Both the position numbers and the translations under genes were made by a program. DNA of 64,000 bases from an uncultured Christensenella sp. (GTDB lineage Bacteria > Bacillota > Clostridia > Christensenellales > Pumilibacteraceae): positions 1 to 64,000 of the forward strand of contig CAJTTD010000011.1 of assembly GCA_910579205.1 (NCBI GenBank), given 5' to 3'. The first letter of the stretch is position 1, and each line of letters begins with the position of its first letter. The notes under the pieces were generated by a model. It was given only the letters and a program-made list of their open reading frames with translations, had not been told where the DNA came from and ran no database searches. Positions 16,550 to 26,221 of the stretch are shown piece by piece.

Positions 16550-17121
16550 TTCAGCGCTGCCTTCAGCACCGTCTTTTTAACGGTCGCATAGCTTAGGTCT
16601 CCGTCCAACCAAAACGTAACGAGCGGGATACCTGCGTCCGCGCAAATTGCCGCTACCTTTTCGTCGCGCAGCTTCCTATCCTTGCGCAAGTGCGAACGGT
16701 CGTTAAGTTCGACGAGCAAAAGCGGCTCAAACGTGTCGCGGTCTACAAAGCAATAATCGCAAATGCGGAACAGTTCGTTTCTATACGAAGTGTTGGTCTT
16801 TTTATCTACCACGCTCAATAGCGCAACTTGGGGAACTACTTCGTACTTTTCGGGCGATATCTGTCTTAAAGTAAGCAAAAAATTATATTCGGGACGACTG
16901 ATCATGTTTAGTTTGCGCTCGTACTTTGCATTGAGCTTTACCTTCTCTTTGGGCGTGTAAAACAAGCCCACGAGGCACAGCGCAATAAACAACATGCCCA
17001 CGACTGTCATTATCCAAAACGTGTCTGCGGCGAACGCGCGAAAGAACGGCAACAGACTGAACGCGAAAAGCGTCAGCCCTATAAAGAAAAACAATACGTA
17101 TAATGCTTTTTTGAACTTCAT
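16546..17121 (-). CDS. Membrane-anchored DUF2726-like protein
   Basis: Of 191 residues, the first 57 form two transmembrane helices (about 5-28 and 35-55). The cytosolic remainder has the features of DUF2726 proteins, distant nuclease-fold relatives: PEYNFLLTLRQI, VVPQVALLSVV, FVDRDTFEPLLLVELNDRSH and KDRKLRDEKVAAICADAGIP. The D...E-L-N-D and K-R-D-K residues resemble the PD-(D/E)xK-like core of that family, but activity is unproven. GGTGAT is a modest ribosome site. It is the first of two overlapping genes; the partner is a radical SAM protein. Confidence 0.72.
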   Translation of the reverse strand: MKFKKALYVLFFFIGLTLFAFSLLPFFRAFAADTFWIMTVVGMLFIALCLVGLFYTPKEKVKLNAKYERKLNMISRPEYNFLLTLRQISPEKYEVVPQVALLSVVDKKTNTSYRNELFRICDYCFVDRDTFEPLLLVELNDRSHLRKDRKLRDEKVAAICADAGIPLVTFWLDGDLSYATVKKTVLKAALK

Positions 17122-17223
17122 TGTATATCACCCATAAAACCGTTAGCCGCTCTGCTGTCGCGGTCTCACACTGCGCCCATATCGGAACGACGCATTATCT
17201 AATATATGCCCGTCTTTTGTCTG

Positions 17224-18669
17224 TCAGTCTTGCGTATTGTTTTGCGGCGCATTATCTTCGCCCGTCGCTTGTGTTTCCGTTGCAATGTCTTCGGCTTGCG
17301 CTTCGCTTTGCGCGCCGCCGGCGGGCTGCCGTTCGCTTGACCGCGGAATGCGGAACACCGCATAAAACAGCGCGGACGCCGCCATCATTCCTGCGTGAGA
17401 ATACCAGCATGCGCCCGCAATGTATTTAACGCTCTTCCCGTTGTCTTGCAAGCTCGATGTGATAGCCGCGGACGACGCTATAAGGGCTATCGACATCAAA
17501 GCGGCAACCACGGAAAGAAATGCGAAAAAGCCGTTATTGTCCGCAGCGTTCCTATATTGACGATCCAAAGCCAAGACGGTTACGGCTACCGAAACCAAAC
17601 ATGCCACTATGCCGAGAACATTCGCCGCGGCAAGCGCGCCGCCGGGGATCTTCAGCCCCGTAGTAAGCATTGCCGTTACCCATGAATAGTACGCCGTGCC
17701 CACAGTCCCGGGATAGTACAAATACCGCCCGCCCAGTCCGTTTACGTAAACGGTATACGACGGCATTGCGGCAAGCGCAAGCACCGACGCCGATATCGTG
17801 GCGGCTATCGCTCCGTTCTTTATCTTTACGGCAAGACCCGTCGTCTCGCACAATAGGCTTCGTGCAAGACCCATACAAAAATAAACTATCACGCTCAAAC
17901 AAGCGAGCGCGAGCGGCGACGCCGCGGGCGGGAACATCGGATTGAATATGCACATCATCATTCCCGTGATCGACAGCACGGTAAATATGCGCAAAAATAT
18001 CAAGCCCTCGCCGAACTTCTTTTTCGTAGCCAACGCGACCGCCGCGAATACAAGCGCTATTACGGACGCGAGCATTATAAAAATATTGACGAGCGCATTG
18101 AGCATGCCGAGCACACAACCGGCAAACAGCGCTTCGTAAGCTCCGACATTGTCCGCTTGCAATGCCGTTTCGAGCATATCGAGCGCTATCAAATTCATGC
18201 GTGAGAGATTGTCTGCAAACATGTCTTGAAAAGCGGCGCTGTTTGCGGAGACGCCTTTTTTAGCGGCTTGGTCTACGGTCGCTTGATAAATATCGCGATA
18301 CTGCGCGCGCAAACCGTCGAGCTGCGCCTTTGCCGTTTGATACTTGTCGAGATCGGTCGGAATGCCAGTAGTTTTGCTTCTCAGCGTGCCCGCCGCGCCC
18401 AACGCGCCCGCCGCGCCGAACAGTTTAAAAACCGACTGGTGCACGCGCGTGTTTTGATACACGAGCACGTGCGCGCCTTCTTCTTTGTCGTTTGTACCGA
18501 CCGTGTGCAGCACTTCCTTATTGGAGTAATACTGAAAGGGCGCAAAAAGCGCAACAAAAAACAAGGCGAGCGACAGAGCGATCACGGCGCAAATAAACAA
18601 CACAGTGCTTTTTGCCGCCAAATTGCGCTTATCTAACAAACTCTTTGCCTTGTCTTTTATGCTTGACAT
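17224..18669 (-). CDS. Polytopic membrane protein of unknown function
   Basis: The 481-residue product has one N-terminal helix (about 20-43), a 130-residue extracytoplasmic segment with a GAAGALGAAGTL stretch, then roughly eight more hydrophobic helices between residues 180 and 440 and a hydrophilic Gln/Ala/Glu-rich tail. No family motif was recognised. It lies 82 bp after jag on the same strand without a visible terminator between them, so it may be the last gene of the rpmH operon. The ribosome site is weak (GGAAA). Confidence 0.7.
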   Translation of the reverse strand: MSSIKDKAKSLLDKRNLAAKSTVLFICAVIALSLALFFVALFAPFQYYSNKEVLHTVGTNDKEEGAHVLVYQNTRVHQSVFKLFGAAGALGAAGTLRSKTTGIPTDLDKYQTAKAQLDGLRAQYRDIYQATVDQAAKKGVSANSAAFQDMFADNLSRMNLIALDMLETALQADNVGAYEALFAGCVLGMLNALVNIFIMLASVIALVFAAVALATKKKFGEGLIFLRIFTVLSITGMMMCIFNPMFPPAASPLALACLSVIVYFCMGLARSLLCETTGLAVKIKNGAIAATISASVLALAAMPSYTVYVNGLGGRYLYYPGTVGTAYYSWVTAMLTTGLKIPGGALAAANVLGIVACLVSVAVTVLALDRQYRNAADNNGFFAFLSVVAALMSIALIASSAAITSSLQDNGKSVKYIAGACWYSHAGMMAASALFYAVFRIPRSSERQPAGGAQSEAQAEDIATETQATGEDNAPQNNTQD

Positions 18670-18751
18670 TATTTATTTCCGATTTTTTGTTACAGCGATA
18701 TTTTGTTTGCCCGTCGCCGCTTCACGGTCGGGGATCTTGCTCGCCCTTAGG

Positions 18752-19681
18752 TCATTCGCCGTCGGGCTTTGACGTTTTGTCGCGCCGTGCGAGATCTTTG
18801 GGCATAATTACTATAAAACGGTGCGGCTCTTTGCCCTCGGATGCCGTTACAACGCGATCGTCGTCCGTCAAAGCGTAATGCACTGTCCGCCTGTCCGCGC
18901 GCTCCATGGGTTCGAGTTTTATCCTACGGTGCTTTGCGACACACTCGTCTGCTCTGCGTTTTGCCATTGCGGTAAGCGACGCCGCGCGTCTGTCGCGGTA
19001 ACCGTTGCAGTCCACCGTTATGTTTATGCGGCACTTTTCCGCGCGCGCGCCCGTTTCCGCAAGATAGCCTATAGCCGAAAGCGTTTCGCCGTGCCGACCG
19101 ATTATGAGCGAGTCGTCGCCCGACGGCGCGGTTATGTTTATGCGTTCGCCGTCGCCTTCTACCGTAGCGTCCGCAAAGCCCATTTTTACCAAAAGCTCTT
19201 TTACGAACGCAAGTGCGTTATCCGCCGCATGCTTGTCTTCTTCGCGCAACTTTTTGGGTTCTTTGTTTTCCGCTTTTTTGGGCTGCTCGACGGGTTTTGC
19301 CTTTTGCTCGTTCGGCTTTTTTACTTTTTCCGTAGGGCGCGGCTTATCTGCCGTGTCGCGCTTTTTGCCGTCCGCCGACGCGTTTTCCGAGGCTGCCGCG
19401 CGCTCCCTTTCCTTCTTCTCCGATTTTTGTTTATCAGCCACAACGGTCTTTTCTTGAGCCTTTTTGTCCGCGGGCGCGGCGGCGCTTTCATTTTCTGTTT
19501 TCTCAGTTTCCGATCCCGTTTGCGCTTGCTCCGTTTCGAGCGTGAGGCGAACTTTGGCTTTGCGGAAAAGCCCGCCCGCATCTACCACTTCGACGTTTAC
19601 CTCGTCGAGCGTCGCGCCGAGCTGCTTTAGCCCTTGATTTATAGCGTCGTCTATCTTTTTCGCCGTAACTTCTATTGTCAT
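18752..19681 (-). CDS. khpB: KhpB/Jag RNA-binding protein
   Basis: The 309-residue protein has the standard Jag order: an N-terminal Jag_N domain (MTIEVTAKKIDDAINQGLKQ, residues 1-55), an unusually long Lys/Glu/Ala-rich linker (about 60-145), a KH domain with GRHGETLSAIGYLAE, and a C-terminal R3H domain (RRIKLEPMERADRRTVHYAL, then EGKEPHRFIVI). KhpB pairs with KhpA to bind many small and messenger RNAs and influences cell division in Gram-positives. AAGGA precedes the ATG. It lies directly downstream of yidC, as is usual, and shares the rpmH promoter. Confidence 0.95.
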   Translation of the reverse strand: MTIEVTAKKIDDAINQGLKQLGATLDEVNVEVVDAGGLFRKAKVRLTLETEQAQTGSETEKTENESAAAPADKKAQEKTVVADKQKSEKKERERAAASENASADGKKRDTADKPRPTEKVKKPNEQKAKPVEQPKKAENKEPKKLREEDKHAADNALAFVKELLVKMGFADATVEGDGERINITAPSGDDSLIIGRHGETLSAIGYLAETGARAEKCRINITVDCNGYRDRRAASLTAMAKRRADECVAKHRRIKLEPMERADRRTVHYALTDDDRVVTASEGKEPHRFIVIMPKDLARRDKTSKPDGE

Positions 19682-19711
19682 GATATTATTCCTTTGCCTT
19701 CGGTCGGCAGC

Positions 19712-21133
19712 TTATTTTTTCTTTTTGTTCCGCTCCGCCGACATGTCGGCATTCAACAGCGCGTTGGGATCGGGTCTGCCGCTCTGCTTGAGCGCAACAA
19801 CGGGGCGGTCTTTGTCCGCCTTTTGCTTTTTGGCTTTTTTGTCATTGCCCGATATTTCCGCAGAAGTCTCATGCGCAGCCGCGCCTTGAACGGCTACTAC
19901 CGCCTCGCGCGCGCCCGCATTGGGGTTTGCACCCTTTACATAGTGTATTATAGCCGATTTTTTGCCCGACGCTACACGCGTGCTGCCCGTAGATATGCCG
20001 TAGTTGCGCGACTTTTTGCGGCGATCCATCAACTTGATTATCGACGTGGATACCACGTTCAAAAACAGCGTTACCGCACTGTTGGTTACCATGTACAGAG
20101 TGAATATGGACGCGTACTGTATAGCGAATGTCGCCATGATGAACGGCATTACAAACATCATTACTTTCATGCTCGTAGCCGCGCCGCCCGTGGCGCTCAC
20201 CTGTCCCGCGCGCTTTTGCTGGATCATGGAAAGTATCTGCGTTCCCACCGACAACAGAACGACGAGCACGGGCAGTATAAGGTATCCGTTGGTTCGGCTT
20301 TGACCGGAATCGCTTAACAGCTTGCCCATAACGCGTTCGTACTTAGGCGCGCTCATAAGATCGGCGAGCACGTCGCCGTCAAGTCCGTTTTTGTCGTGCT
20401 TGGAGTATTTATCCACGGCTTTGGAAAACGAATCGTAGTCCATGATGGCTTTATTGCCCCACGGCACATCGGGCGCCCAAATGTTTTTTATCCACAAGAA
20501 CGACGCTTGTACTTTTTTGGTCGGCTCTAGCGAAAACTCGTCCGACAGCCCGTACTTTTCGCGCAGCGACTGCACGTATCCGTCGTCAATGCCGTCGTAA
20601 TACAGCTTGTATACGACGTCTTGACCTATCTCTACAGACGTGCTTTCGTCCTTATTTTCGGACTGGGCGAGATCGTATGCGATATTGTATTCGTCGTACA
20701 GCGTGGCGTATTCTTTTAACATCATGTACTGCCCGACGGTGTTCATGGAAAGCCACAGCGTTATGAAAACGACCATCGTGGCTATCATGGGCAAGCACGA
20801 CGAAAAATAGCTATAGCCCTCTTTGCGGTTAAGCTCCATTTGCTTTTGCGAAAACGCTTGCTTATCGCCGCCGCATTGCTTTTGGATCTTGTCCATAGTG
20901 GGCTTGAGCCGTTCGGTTATTTTTTGGTTCTTGTGCATTTTGTACCGCTGATAAAAATCGAGCGGCGACAGCACGAGCTTTAACAGAATGGTGAATACGA
21001 CGATCCGCCATCCGTAATCGGCAATAAAATCGAATACGTTGAGTATGAGCAAGTGCCACATCTTGCCCGGCGCGGTTATGCCCGTTGCCACGCTCGCGTT
21101 CATAAACGATATTATCGAGTTTAAAACAGCCAT
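19712..21133 (-). CDS. yidC: Membrane protein insertase YidC
   Basis: The protein has 473 residues from the ATG at 21131-21133, which sits inside the 3' end of yidD (13-bp overlap) behind GGAGAT. YidC/Oxa1 features are clear: GWRIVVFTILLKLVLSPLDF with the conserved arginine of the substrate groove, the coiled-coil hairpin KITERLKPTMDKIQKQ, then the SCLPMIATMVVFITLWLSM helix and two C-terminal helices. Between the middle helices is an extra segment of about 120 residues, so it is longer than typical Gram-positive SpoIIIJ. There is no lipobox. The tail is Lys-rich, suited to ribosome binding. YidC inserts and folds membrane proteins. Confidence 0.95.
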   Translation of the reverse strand: MAVLNSIISFMNASVATGITAPGKMWHLLILNVFDFIADYGWRIVVFTILLKLVLSPLDFYQRYKMHKNQKITERLKPTMDKIQKQCGGDKQAFSQKQMELNRKEGYSYFSSCLPMIATMVVFITLWLSMNTVGQYMMLKEYATLYDEYNIAYDLAQSENKDESTSVEIGQDVVYKLYYDGIDDGYVQSLREKYGLSDEFSLEPTKKVQASFLWIKNIWAPDVPWGNKAIMDYDSFSKAVDKYSKHDKNGLDGDVLADLMSAPKYERVMGKLLSDSGQSRTNGYLILPVLVVLLSVGTQILSMIQQKRAGQVSATGGAATSMKVMMFVMPFIMATFAIQYASIFTLYMVTNSAVTLFLNVVSTSIIKLMDRRKKSRNYGISTGSTRVASGKKSAIIHYVKGANPNAGAREAVVAVQGAAAHETSAEISGNDKKAKKQKADKDRPVVALKQSGRPDPNALLNADMSAERNKKKK

Positions 21134-21405
21134 TTCATATCTCCATAAGGGTTGTCCGGAACGGGGTCGAAACCGCCCGCTTTCCACGGCACGCAGCGCA
21201 ATAAACGTTTTGTGCCGAGGAATATCCCCGCGATAACGCCGAACTTGCGTATGGCTTCGACCATGTATGTCGAGCAGCTCGGCGTATATATGCACACGTC
21301 GGGCGTAAGCGGCGATATGCATTTTTTGTAAAAATACACAAGCCCCAAAAACAACCAGCGAAACGTGAGTATGCTTTTGATAATGCGTTTTGTCCTGCGC
21401 GTCAT
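21121..21405 (-). CDS. yidD: Membrane protein insertion efficiency factor YidD
   Basis: The 94-residue protein has the family core YFYKKCISPLTPDVCIYTPS then CSTYMVEAIRKFG, KRLLRCVPW and GGFDPVP. YidD is a small, amphipathic membrane-associated protein that aids YidC-dependent insertion. The start overlaps rnpA's stop by four bases (ATGA) and the 3' end overlaps yidC by 13 bases, so the three genes are tightly coupled. An N-terminal basic, hydrophobic extension of about 20 residues precedes the core. Confidence 0.94.
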   Translation of the reverse strand: MTRRTKRIIKSILTFRWLFLGLVYFYKKCISPLTPDVCIYTPSCSTYMVEAIRKFGVIAGIFLGTKRLLRCVPWKAGGFDPVPDNPYGDMKWLF

Positions 21406-21731
21406 TTTACTATACCCGCGCGCTCGAACAGCCGCACAAGCTCGCCGTCGAGTACGGCGTAATCCTTGTGCGCCGCCGACGGGTTGGCGGAGACCACTGC
21501 TTGACAGCCGCTCATGCGCGGAAGCATTGCGGCTACGGACTCGCGCAATCTGCGCTTTACCTTGTTGCGCACCACGGCTTTCCCGACCTTGTTTGATACG
21601 GAAAAACCCACCCGCACCGATCGCGCGGGTGTGAATATCAAAACAACGTCCGGCTCGGAAAACCTTCTGCCGTTACGGTAAACATAGGAATACGAACCGT
21701 GCTTATTAAGTCTGTGCGCCTTGGCAAGCAA
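21402..21731 (-). CDS. rnpA: Ribonuclease P protein component
   Basis: The 109-residue product has the RnpA signature VVRNKVKRRLRE and the upstream RVGFSVSNKVGKA strand. It binds the RNase P RNA and helps it trim 5' leaders from precursor tRNAs. The TTG start at 21729-21731 abuts the rpmH stop codon directly and uses GGAAAG within the rpmH end as ribosome site, so it depends on rpmH translation. Length and basic character are normal. Confidence 0.95.
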   Translation of the reverse strand: MLAKAHRLNKHGSYSYVYRNGRRFSEPDVVLIFTPARSVRVGFSVSNKVGKAVVRNKVKRRLRESVAAMLPRMSGCQAVVSANPSAAHKDYAVLDGELVRLFERAGIVK

Positions 21732-21881
21732 TTACTTTCCGAGCGGTCTGGGCGTGAGGTTGGCTCTGCCCTTGTTACGACGGCGGGAAAGAGTTCTTCT
21801 TCCGCCCTGCGTCTTCATTCTTTGGCGGAAACCGTGGACTTTGCGCTGTGCGCGTTTTTTGGGTTGATACGTTCTTTTCAT
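21732..21881 (-). CDS. rpmH: 50S ribosomal protein L34
   Basis: The 49-residue protein begins MKRTYQPKKRAQRKVHGFRQ and continues RMKTQGGRRTLSRRRNKGRA, a near-canonical L34. L34 binds 23S rRNA in the large subunit. GGAGAT lies upstream of the ATG and a consensus promoter is at 21931-21960. In most bacteria rpmH faces dnaA and oriC; here an AT-rich defence-like island occupies that side instead. Confidence 0.97.
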   Translation of the reverse strand: MKRTYQPKKRAQRKVHGFRQRMKTQGGRRTLSRRRNKGRANLTPRPLGK

Positions 21882-21930
21882 AATGATCTCCGATGTTCTC
21901 GCAATCAGCGGCTTTTCACCGCGTACCGCA

Positions 21931-21960
21931 ATTATACACTAATAACGCCGCCCGTGTCAA
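21931..21960 (-). promoter_or_regulatory. Consensus promoter of the rpmH operon
   Basis: Minus strand: TTGACA (21955-21960), 18 bp, TATAAT (21931-21936). The leader is about 45 nt. Confidence 0.9.
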
Positions 21961-22061
21961 GTTATTCGCAACAAGATTTTGCCCGCCCCATATTGTTATA
22001 TACGGGCGCGCGAGCAAAACGAATGTTTTCTATGATCATAACACGTCGGGCGAATAGTCTA

Positions 22062-23441
22062 TTACTTATTAAGCATGTACTCAAAGCAATCGCGCACTTC
22101 GGTTTTAACCGTCCAAACGGGCGATATATTTAAATTTTTCAAATACTTGCGGCGAGCGCGCAATATGTAATACAAAAATTTTACGGCAAGCAGCTTGTCG
22201 AAGTCGTTGATTTTATCGACATTCTTCTTCGCGGCGTCGGAACAGTTTTCACTCGTTAAATATTCCAAAACAGACTGTCCGATATTTTTGCCGTCGGTTG
22301 CCACGCCGAACATACTGTTTACATAATCGTCCGCAGTCATGAAGATATAGTGCTTTACGTCTTCAGCAGTGGGCGCGCCCTCGCTGCTCCGCCCCATGAG
22401 TTTTACTATGCGCTTAAAATTTTTGTCCTCCGCCGAAAAGCCGAAGAACAAACAGTTATACCGCAAAAACGTGTCTATCTGCACCACATTGCGCCACTTA
22501 TAGCTCGAATACGACATATCGTCGTAACTGCGCTCGGACAAAATAAGATTGAGCGCCTCTTTACTGCACAATGCTTTCTTTATGCGCGGCTCTTTATTAT
22601 ATTGCTCTTGAAAATACGGCACATATCCGTGAACGTGATAAACGACCGTACTATCGCATTCGTCGGCATACGACAATTGATTATCTATAAATATAGGGAT
22701 CAATTTTTTATTGGGCTGTTTGCCCTCAATGTTTTCGTAAACGAATTCAAATGAATTATCGTAGTTATAAGTGAGCACACGATTGACAGCGGCTTTATCT
22801 ACATATTCGCCTATAGCGTATAATAAATGATTTTTAAATTGGGGATCGCCTGTCATCGCTTGTTCGACGGATGTATTGTCATCGCCCTTTTTTCGCGCGG
22901 AATAATACAGTGATTTTTCGACTATGGTGTACAGCTCTGCGGCGGCGCGTTCTTTGCGTTCTTCCTTGCCGTATTTTCTGTTATCGGTACTGAATTCGTC
23001 GAGCATATTCTCGACATACTGCGCCAATTCGTATAGGTCGTATTTTTCAAAACACCCGCCGTACTTACTTTTGCAAATATCAAACTCGGTCTTGTCTTTT
23101 ATTTCTTTTTCTTTAATTTTGTTTTTATCGATCAAAGAAGCATCGAAAATATTGTCGGCAAGGAAATGCCCCACTATTGCGTTTTTAAGCAATTCTTTCC
23201 ATGTGGGCAAGCCGATCGGCTCTCCGCACGACGTTCCCGCACCAAACACCATTGCCTTAGGTTCTTTGCCGCCAACTGAAAACCGAGCGGCAAAGGCTTC
23301 TCTATCCTCTGCCATAGGGAAAAGTTCTTCTTTAAGCAAGGCTATCGCATCGTTAAGCTCGGTTTGGTACAACGATTTTTCGCTTGGAGATAGAAACCCC
23401 AACAGCTTGGCAAAAACCGAATCTTTTTCGTAATCGCTCAT
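22062..23441 (-). CDS. SIR2-like (putative NADase) domain protein
   Basis: The 459-residue protein carries the blocks of bacterial SIR2-like effectors: VFGAGTSCGEPIGLPTWKEL (about residues 65-84, NAD-binding loop), VLTYNYDNSFEF (222-233, with Asn226 as expected catalytic residue), YHVHGY (268-273, catalytic His region), and LRYNCLFFGFSAEDKNFKRI, the strand and helix that close the fold. Such domains act as NAD-degrading effectors in several antiphage systems (ThsA, DSR, SIR2-HerA). A helical insert separates the first two blocks and a 100-residue tail follows. Its ATG overlaps the stop of the 911-residue HExxH gene by four bases, so the two are co-translated. Nuclease or deacetylase activity is much less likely. 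Confidence 0.85.
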   Translation of the reverse strand: MSDYEKDSVFAKLLGFLSPSEKSLYQTELNDAIALLKEELFPMAEDREAFAARFSVGGKEPKAMVFGAGTSCGEPIGLPTWKELLKNAIVGHFLADNIFDASLIDKNKIKEKEIKDKTEFDICKSKYGGCFEKYDLYELAQYVENMLDEFSTDNRKYGKEERKERAAAELYTIVEKSLYYSARKKGDDNTSVEQAMTGDPQFKNHLLYAIGEYVDKAAVNRVLTYNYDNSFEFVYENIEGKQPNKKLIPIFIDNQLSYADECDSTVVYHVHGYVPYFQEQYNKEPRIKKALCSKEALNLILSERSYDDMSYSSYKWRNVVQIDTFLRYNCLFFGFSAEDKNFKRIVKLMGRSSEGAPTAEDVKHYIFMTADDYVNSMFGVATDGKNIGQSVLEYLTSENCSDAAKKNVDKINDFDKLLAVKFLYYILRARRKYLKNLNISPVWTVKTEVRDCFEYMLNK

Positions 23442-26173
23442 TTTCGATCCCCATACAAGCGCAGCCAGTGCGCAAAAGCAAAATTGACATATTCGTTTCC
23501 GTTTATTTCGTTTTCTATATCTTTAACGTCATAACCGATCTTTTGTTTGATCTCGTTGCATTTTTCACTATTAGCGTCAACGCAATTCTTTAAATAATCT
23601 TTAAGCCCGGCGATATACCTCCTATTCTTATAAGATATGTAGATATCGGTTATATCTTGTATATGGTCTTTTAACGCCACGGCATAAGCAAATGCTTCAG
23701 CTTCGCCTTTTGCTTCATCTGCACCTTTTGTTTCAAGAAGATGAGGGAACATGATATCGCGGTAAAAGTCGCTTATATATTTCACTGCCGATTTTTCATC
23801 GTATTTAAGTTCGCACACATCTTTTACGACCCCGAGCCTTAAAATCATAAACAAATCGTATTGTTCGGGAGCATTGTAAAAGAACTCGACAAGACTGCGT
23901 TTTTCGTACAGCATACATAAAATATATCTGATAAATCCGTTTTCCGCTGCGTCCAATCCGGATGCCTTTATCGCCAAGCAATCGGCTACGCACTCTTTAT
24001 AAAGCCCCGGCATGACCTTTTCTATTAAGTACCTTGCCGATTGTGCAGGACTTCCGTTATTATTAAAATAATTTTCTATCGCGCACTTATAGATCGTAGC
24101 GACGTGCGGCTTGACCGACGTAGATGAAAACACTATGTCGTATAGCGAGTACGGCGCATCCGTTCCGCCGTCTATCGAGTTCATCGCTCGCGCGATTTCG
24201 GTCATCAATTTTTTATTATAGACAGCAACCGCATTATTGTCTATGCTGTCGTCTACTATATTCCCACAAATATCGCCGTTTATATCGTTCACCGTTTTTT
24301 CGAGCGCATTTGCCAATAATATCGACGCGTTATACCTAAGGTCGATCAAATATTCATCTTTTATTTGCTCAAAATTATTTATGTAAACGTGTTTTAAGTA
24401 CGTAACGACACTATCAATATATTTGTCAACGATCTCTTTATCGATGTCTCGTATCAATTTTTTACGCAAATCAATTAACGACGTACGTATATCGCCTAAA
24501 GTTTCGGGCAACCTTTCGCCGTTATGCTCAACGCTCTCGGCAGACTCGACGTCTTCCAAAAATTTCTCGAACGCGGCGCTTTTATCAAATTGGGAATAAC
24601 CGCTCTTTAGCTCGGTTTGCATAATAAGATTATCGAACAGATTTTTTGCTTTGATCCGCAAAATTTCTTCGATAACTGTATCATAACAGTATTCGGCAAA
24701 AATGTTGAACAATCCGTCCAAATACATTTCGGCTCGCTCATCTCGGCATTTTTCGCCGCGAACATGGAAGAACTCGTGAGCTATCCTATATATAGATCCC
24801 GTGATGTCCCATAGGCTTGCCTCGGGCACGGTTACGGCGATAGGGCGTTCTATAGGTTTATTGTCGGTTTTGAGAATATTCTGGTTATAATTGAAAAGGT
24901 CTTGATTTGTGATAATATCCACGCCGCCGCTTGTCGCAAAGTTCAATATGGGATCGTATTTATTTTCATCACTATAAATATCGTTCCACATAAAAAGCAT
25001 GTCGTTATACGCGTACAACAACTTTATCAAACCGCCTACGGCATGCCTTATTAATCTTTGATCGTCATAAAATGCGTGCTCGGAATGCCACAGGGGACTT
25101 AGCGCTTCGCGAACGGCGCAAATGCTCCCTTCTACAAAGCTCGAATATTCGTTGATATTTACCGGATCGCCGCTGTTTTTATACATGATCTCGCAAGCAA
25201 TGCCGTCTTTACCGCTATTTATATTTTCTATTATTTTCGTCAAAGAAGATAAAAAGCATCTCAAAAACGCGCCTAAAGTTGACACGATATCGTGGCTGTG
25301 TTCCGATTGCGATATCTGATTATATATATTCAAAATATCGTCCATTGCGTTTTGAACTCGACGATGCGCTTTGTGATCGCCGTGCGCCAATTTTGTATAA
25401 GCCGCATTAAAAGATTTTTGTATCTCTTCCCACAACTGATTTCCGTCATCCGAGTTTGCGCCGTCGTTCTTATTATTAACGTCATCGGGATCGATCAGTT
25501 TTATAATATCGTCGTCTTTAGGATCTTTATTTATTGTTAAGATCCGCTGCTCTAAAAATACTTCAGCATCGCAAACGCCCATTCTAATTTTCTTGAGAAA
25601 ATTGTCTATCTCATTTTTTTGGGTCGGATCGCGTTTGACATAATAGACCGCCACGGCTTCGGAACTTCCGAAACTCAAATACACCGCGCAGCCGCAATGC
25701 GGTTGGATCTTGCATTCCTCTTTTGCCTTATCGACTTGATGATGTATAGCGCCATTGACCCAATCATAGTAATTCTCTACCATTTTTTGATTGGTGTGCT
25801 CCATGTTGCTATTAACAAATTCTTTTATACGCTCATCTGCAATGTTATAAAACACCACGGTAAAATCATAATCGTCATATTTGGATTTTTCTTTTTTGTT
25901 TACGGCTTTTACAATATCCGCTATAAATTTAGTGGACTCCGATTCTTTAGGCACGCACAAATCGACGGTATAGCCGTCTACATACGCATCCTTTTTGAAT
26001 GAGCTGCGATATCCGTGCCATTTATCGAGCAGCGACACCTCTACGCGGTCGTAATGATCGATTATGTCTACATCATTATAATAGTCTGCAAAAGTGATAT
26101 AAAAAGAGCCGTCCTCCGTTTTGCGTTGCATCGGAGAAAGGCTCTTTCTTAAAATCACTTTAAGCAAATCCAC
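23438..26173 (-). CDS. Large HExxH-motif protein, partner of the SIR2 protein
   Basis: The 911-residue protein is unrecognised overall. Residues 462-482 read YRIAHEFFHVRGEKCRDERA, with HEFFH at 466-470 matching the HExxH zinc-protease signature; Glu479 or Glu482 could be the third ligand, as in gluzincin-type peptidases. The N-terminal 230 residues look like a mixed alpha/beta domain, followed by an acidic Asn/Asp linker (about 219-245); the rest is mostly helical. There are no membrane helices or signal peptide. A GTG start with AAAAGG upstream was used. Base composition is AT-richer than its neighbours, suggesting horizontal transfer. In a defence reading it would be the sensor or protease that controls the SIR2 effector. 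Confidence 0.7.
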   Translation of the reverse strand: MDLLKVILRKSLSPMQRKTEDGSFYITFADYYNDVDIIDHYDRVEVSLLDKWHGYRSSFKKDAYVDGYTVDLCVPKESESTKFIADIVKAVNKKEKSKYDDYDFTVVFYNIADERIKEFVNSNMEHTNQKMVENYYDWVNGAIHHQVDKAKEECKIQPHCGCAVYLSFGSSEAVAVYYVKRDPTQKNEIDNFLKKIRMGVCDAEVFLEQRILTINKDPKDDDIIKLIDPDDVNNKNDGANSDDGNQLWEEIQKSFNAAYTKLAHGDHKAHRRVQNAMDDILNIYNQISQSEHSHDIVSTLGAFLRCFLSSLTKIIENINSGKDGIACEIMYKNSGDPVNINEYSSFVEGSICAVREALSPLWHSEHAFYDDQRLIRHAVGGLIKLLYAYNDMLFMWNDIYSDENKYDPILNFATSGGVDIITNQDLFNYNQNILKTDNKPIERPIAVTVPEASLWDITGSIYRIAHEFFHVRGEKCRDERAEMYLDGLFNIFAEYCYDTVIEEILRIKAKNLFDNLIMQTELKSGYSQFDKSAAFEKFLEDVESAESVEHNGERLPETLGDIRTSLIDLRKKLIRDIDKEIVDKYIDSVVTYLKHVYINNFEQIKDEYLIDLRYNASILLANALEKTVNDINGDICGNIVDDSIDNNAVAVYNKKLMTEIARAMNSIDGGTDAPYSLYDIVFSSTSVKPHVATIYKCAIENYFNNNGSPAQSARYLIEKVMPGLYKECVADCLAIKASGLDAAENGFIRYILCMLYEKRSLVEFFYNAPEQYDLFMILRLGVVKDVCELKYDEKSAVKYISDFYRDIMFPHLLETKGADEAKGEAEAFAYAVALKDHIQDITDIYISYKNRRYIAGLKDYLKNCVDANSEKCNEIKQKIGYDVKDIENEINGNEYVNFAFAHWLRLYGDRK

Positions 26174-26221
26174 TATTACATACCTTTTCTTACGTTGTTT
26201 ATTTCGGTCGCTTTAATATAA

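Noticed and set aside
21937..22061. Possible oriC next to rpmH
   Set aside because: Only one poor DnaA-box-like sequence (two mismatches) and no dnaA gene were seen.
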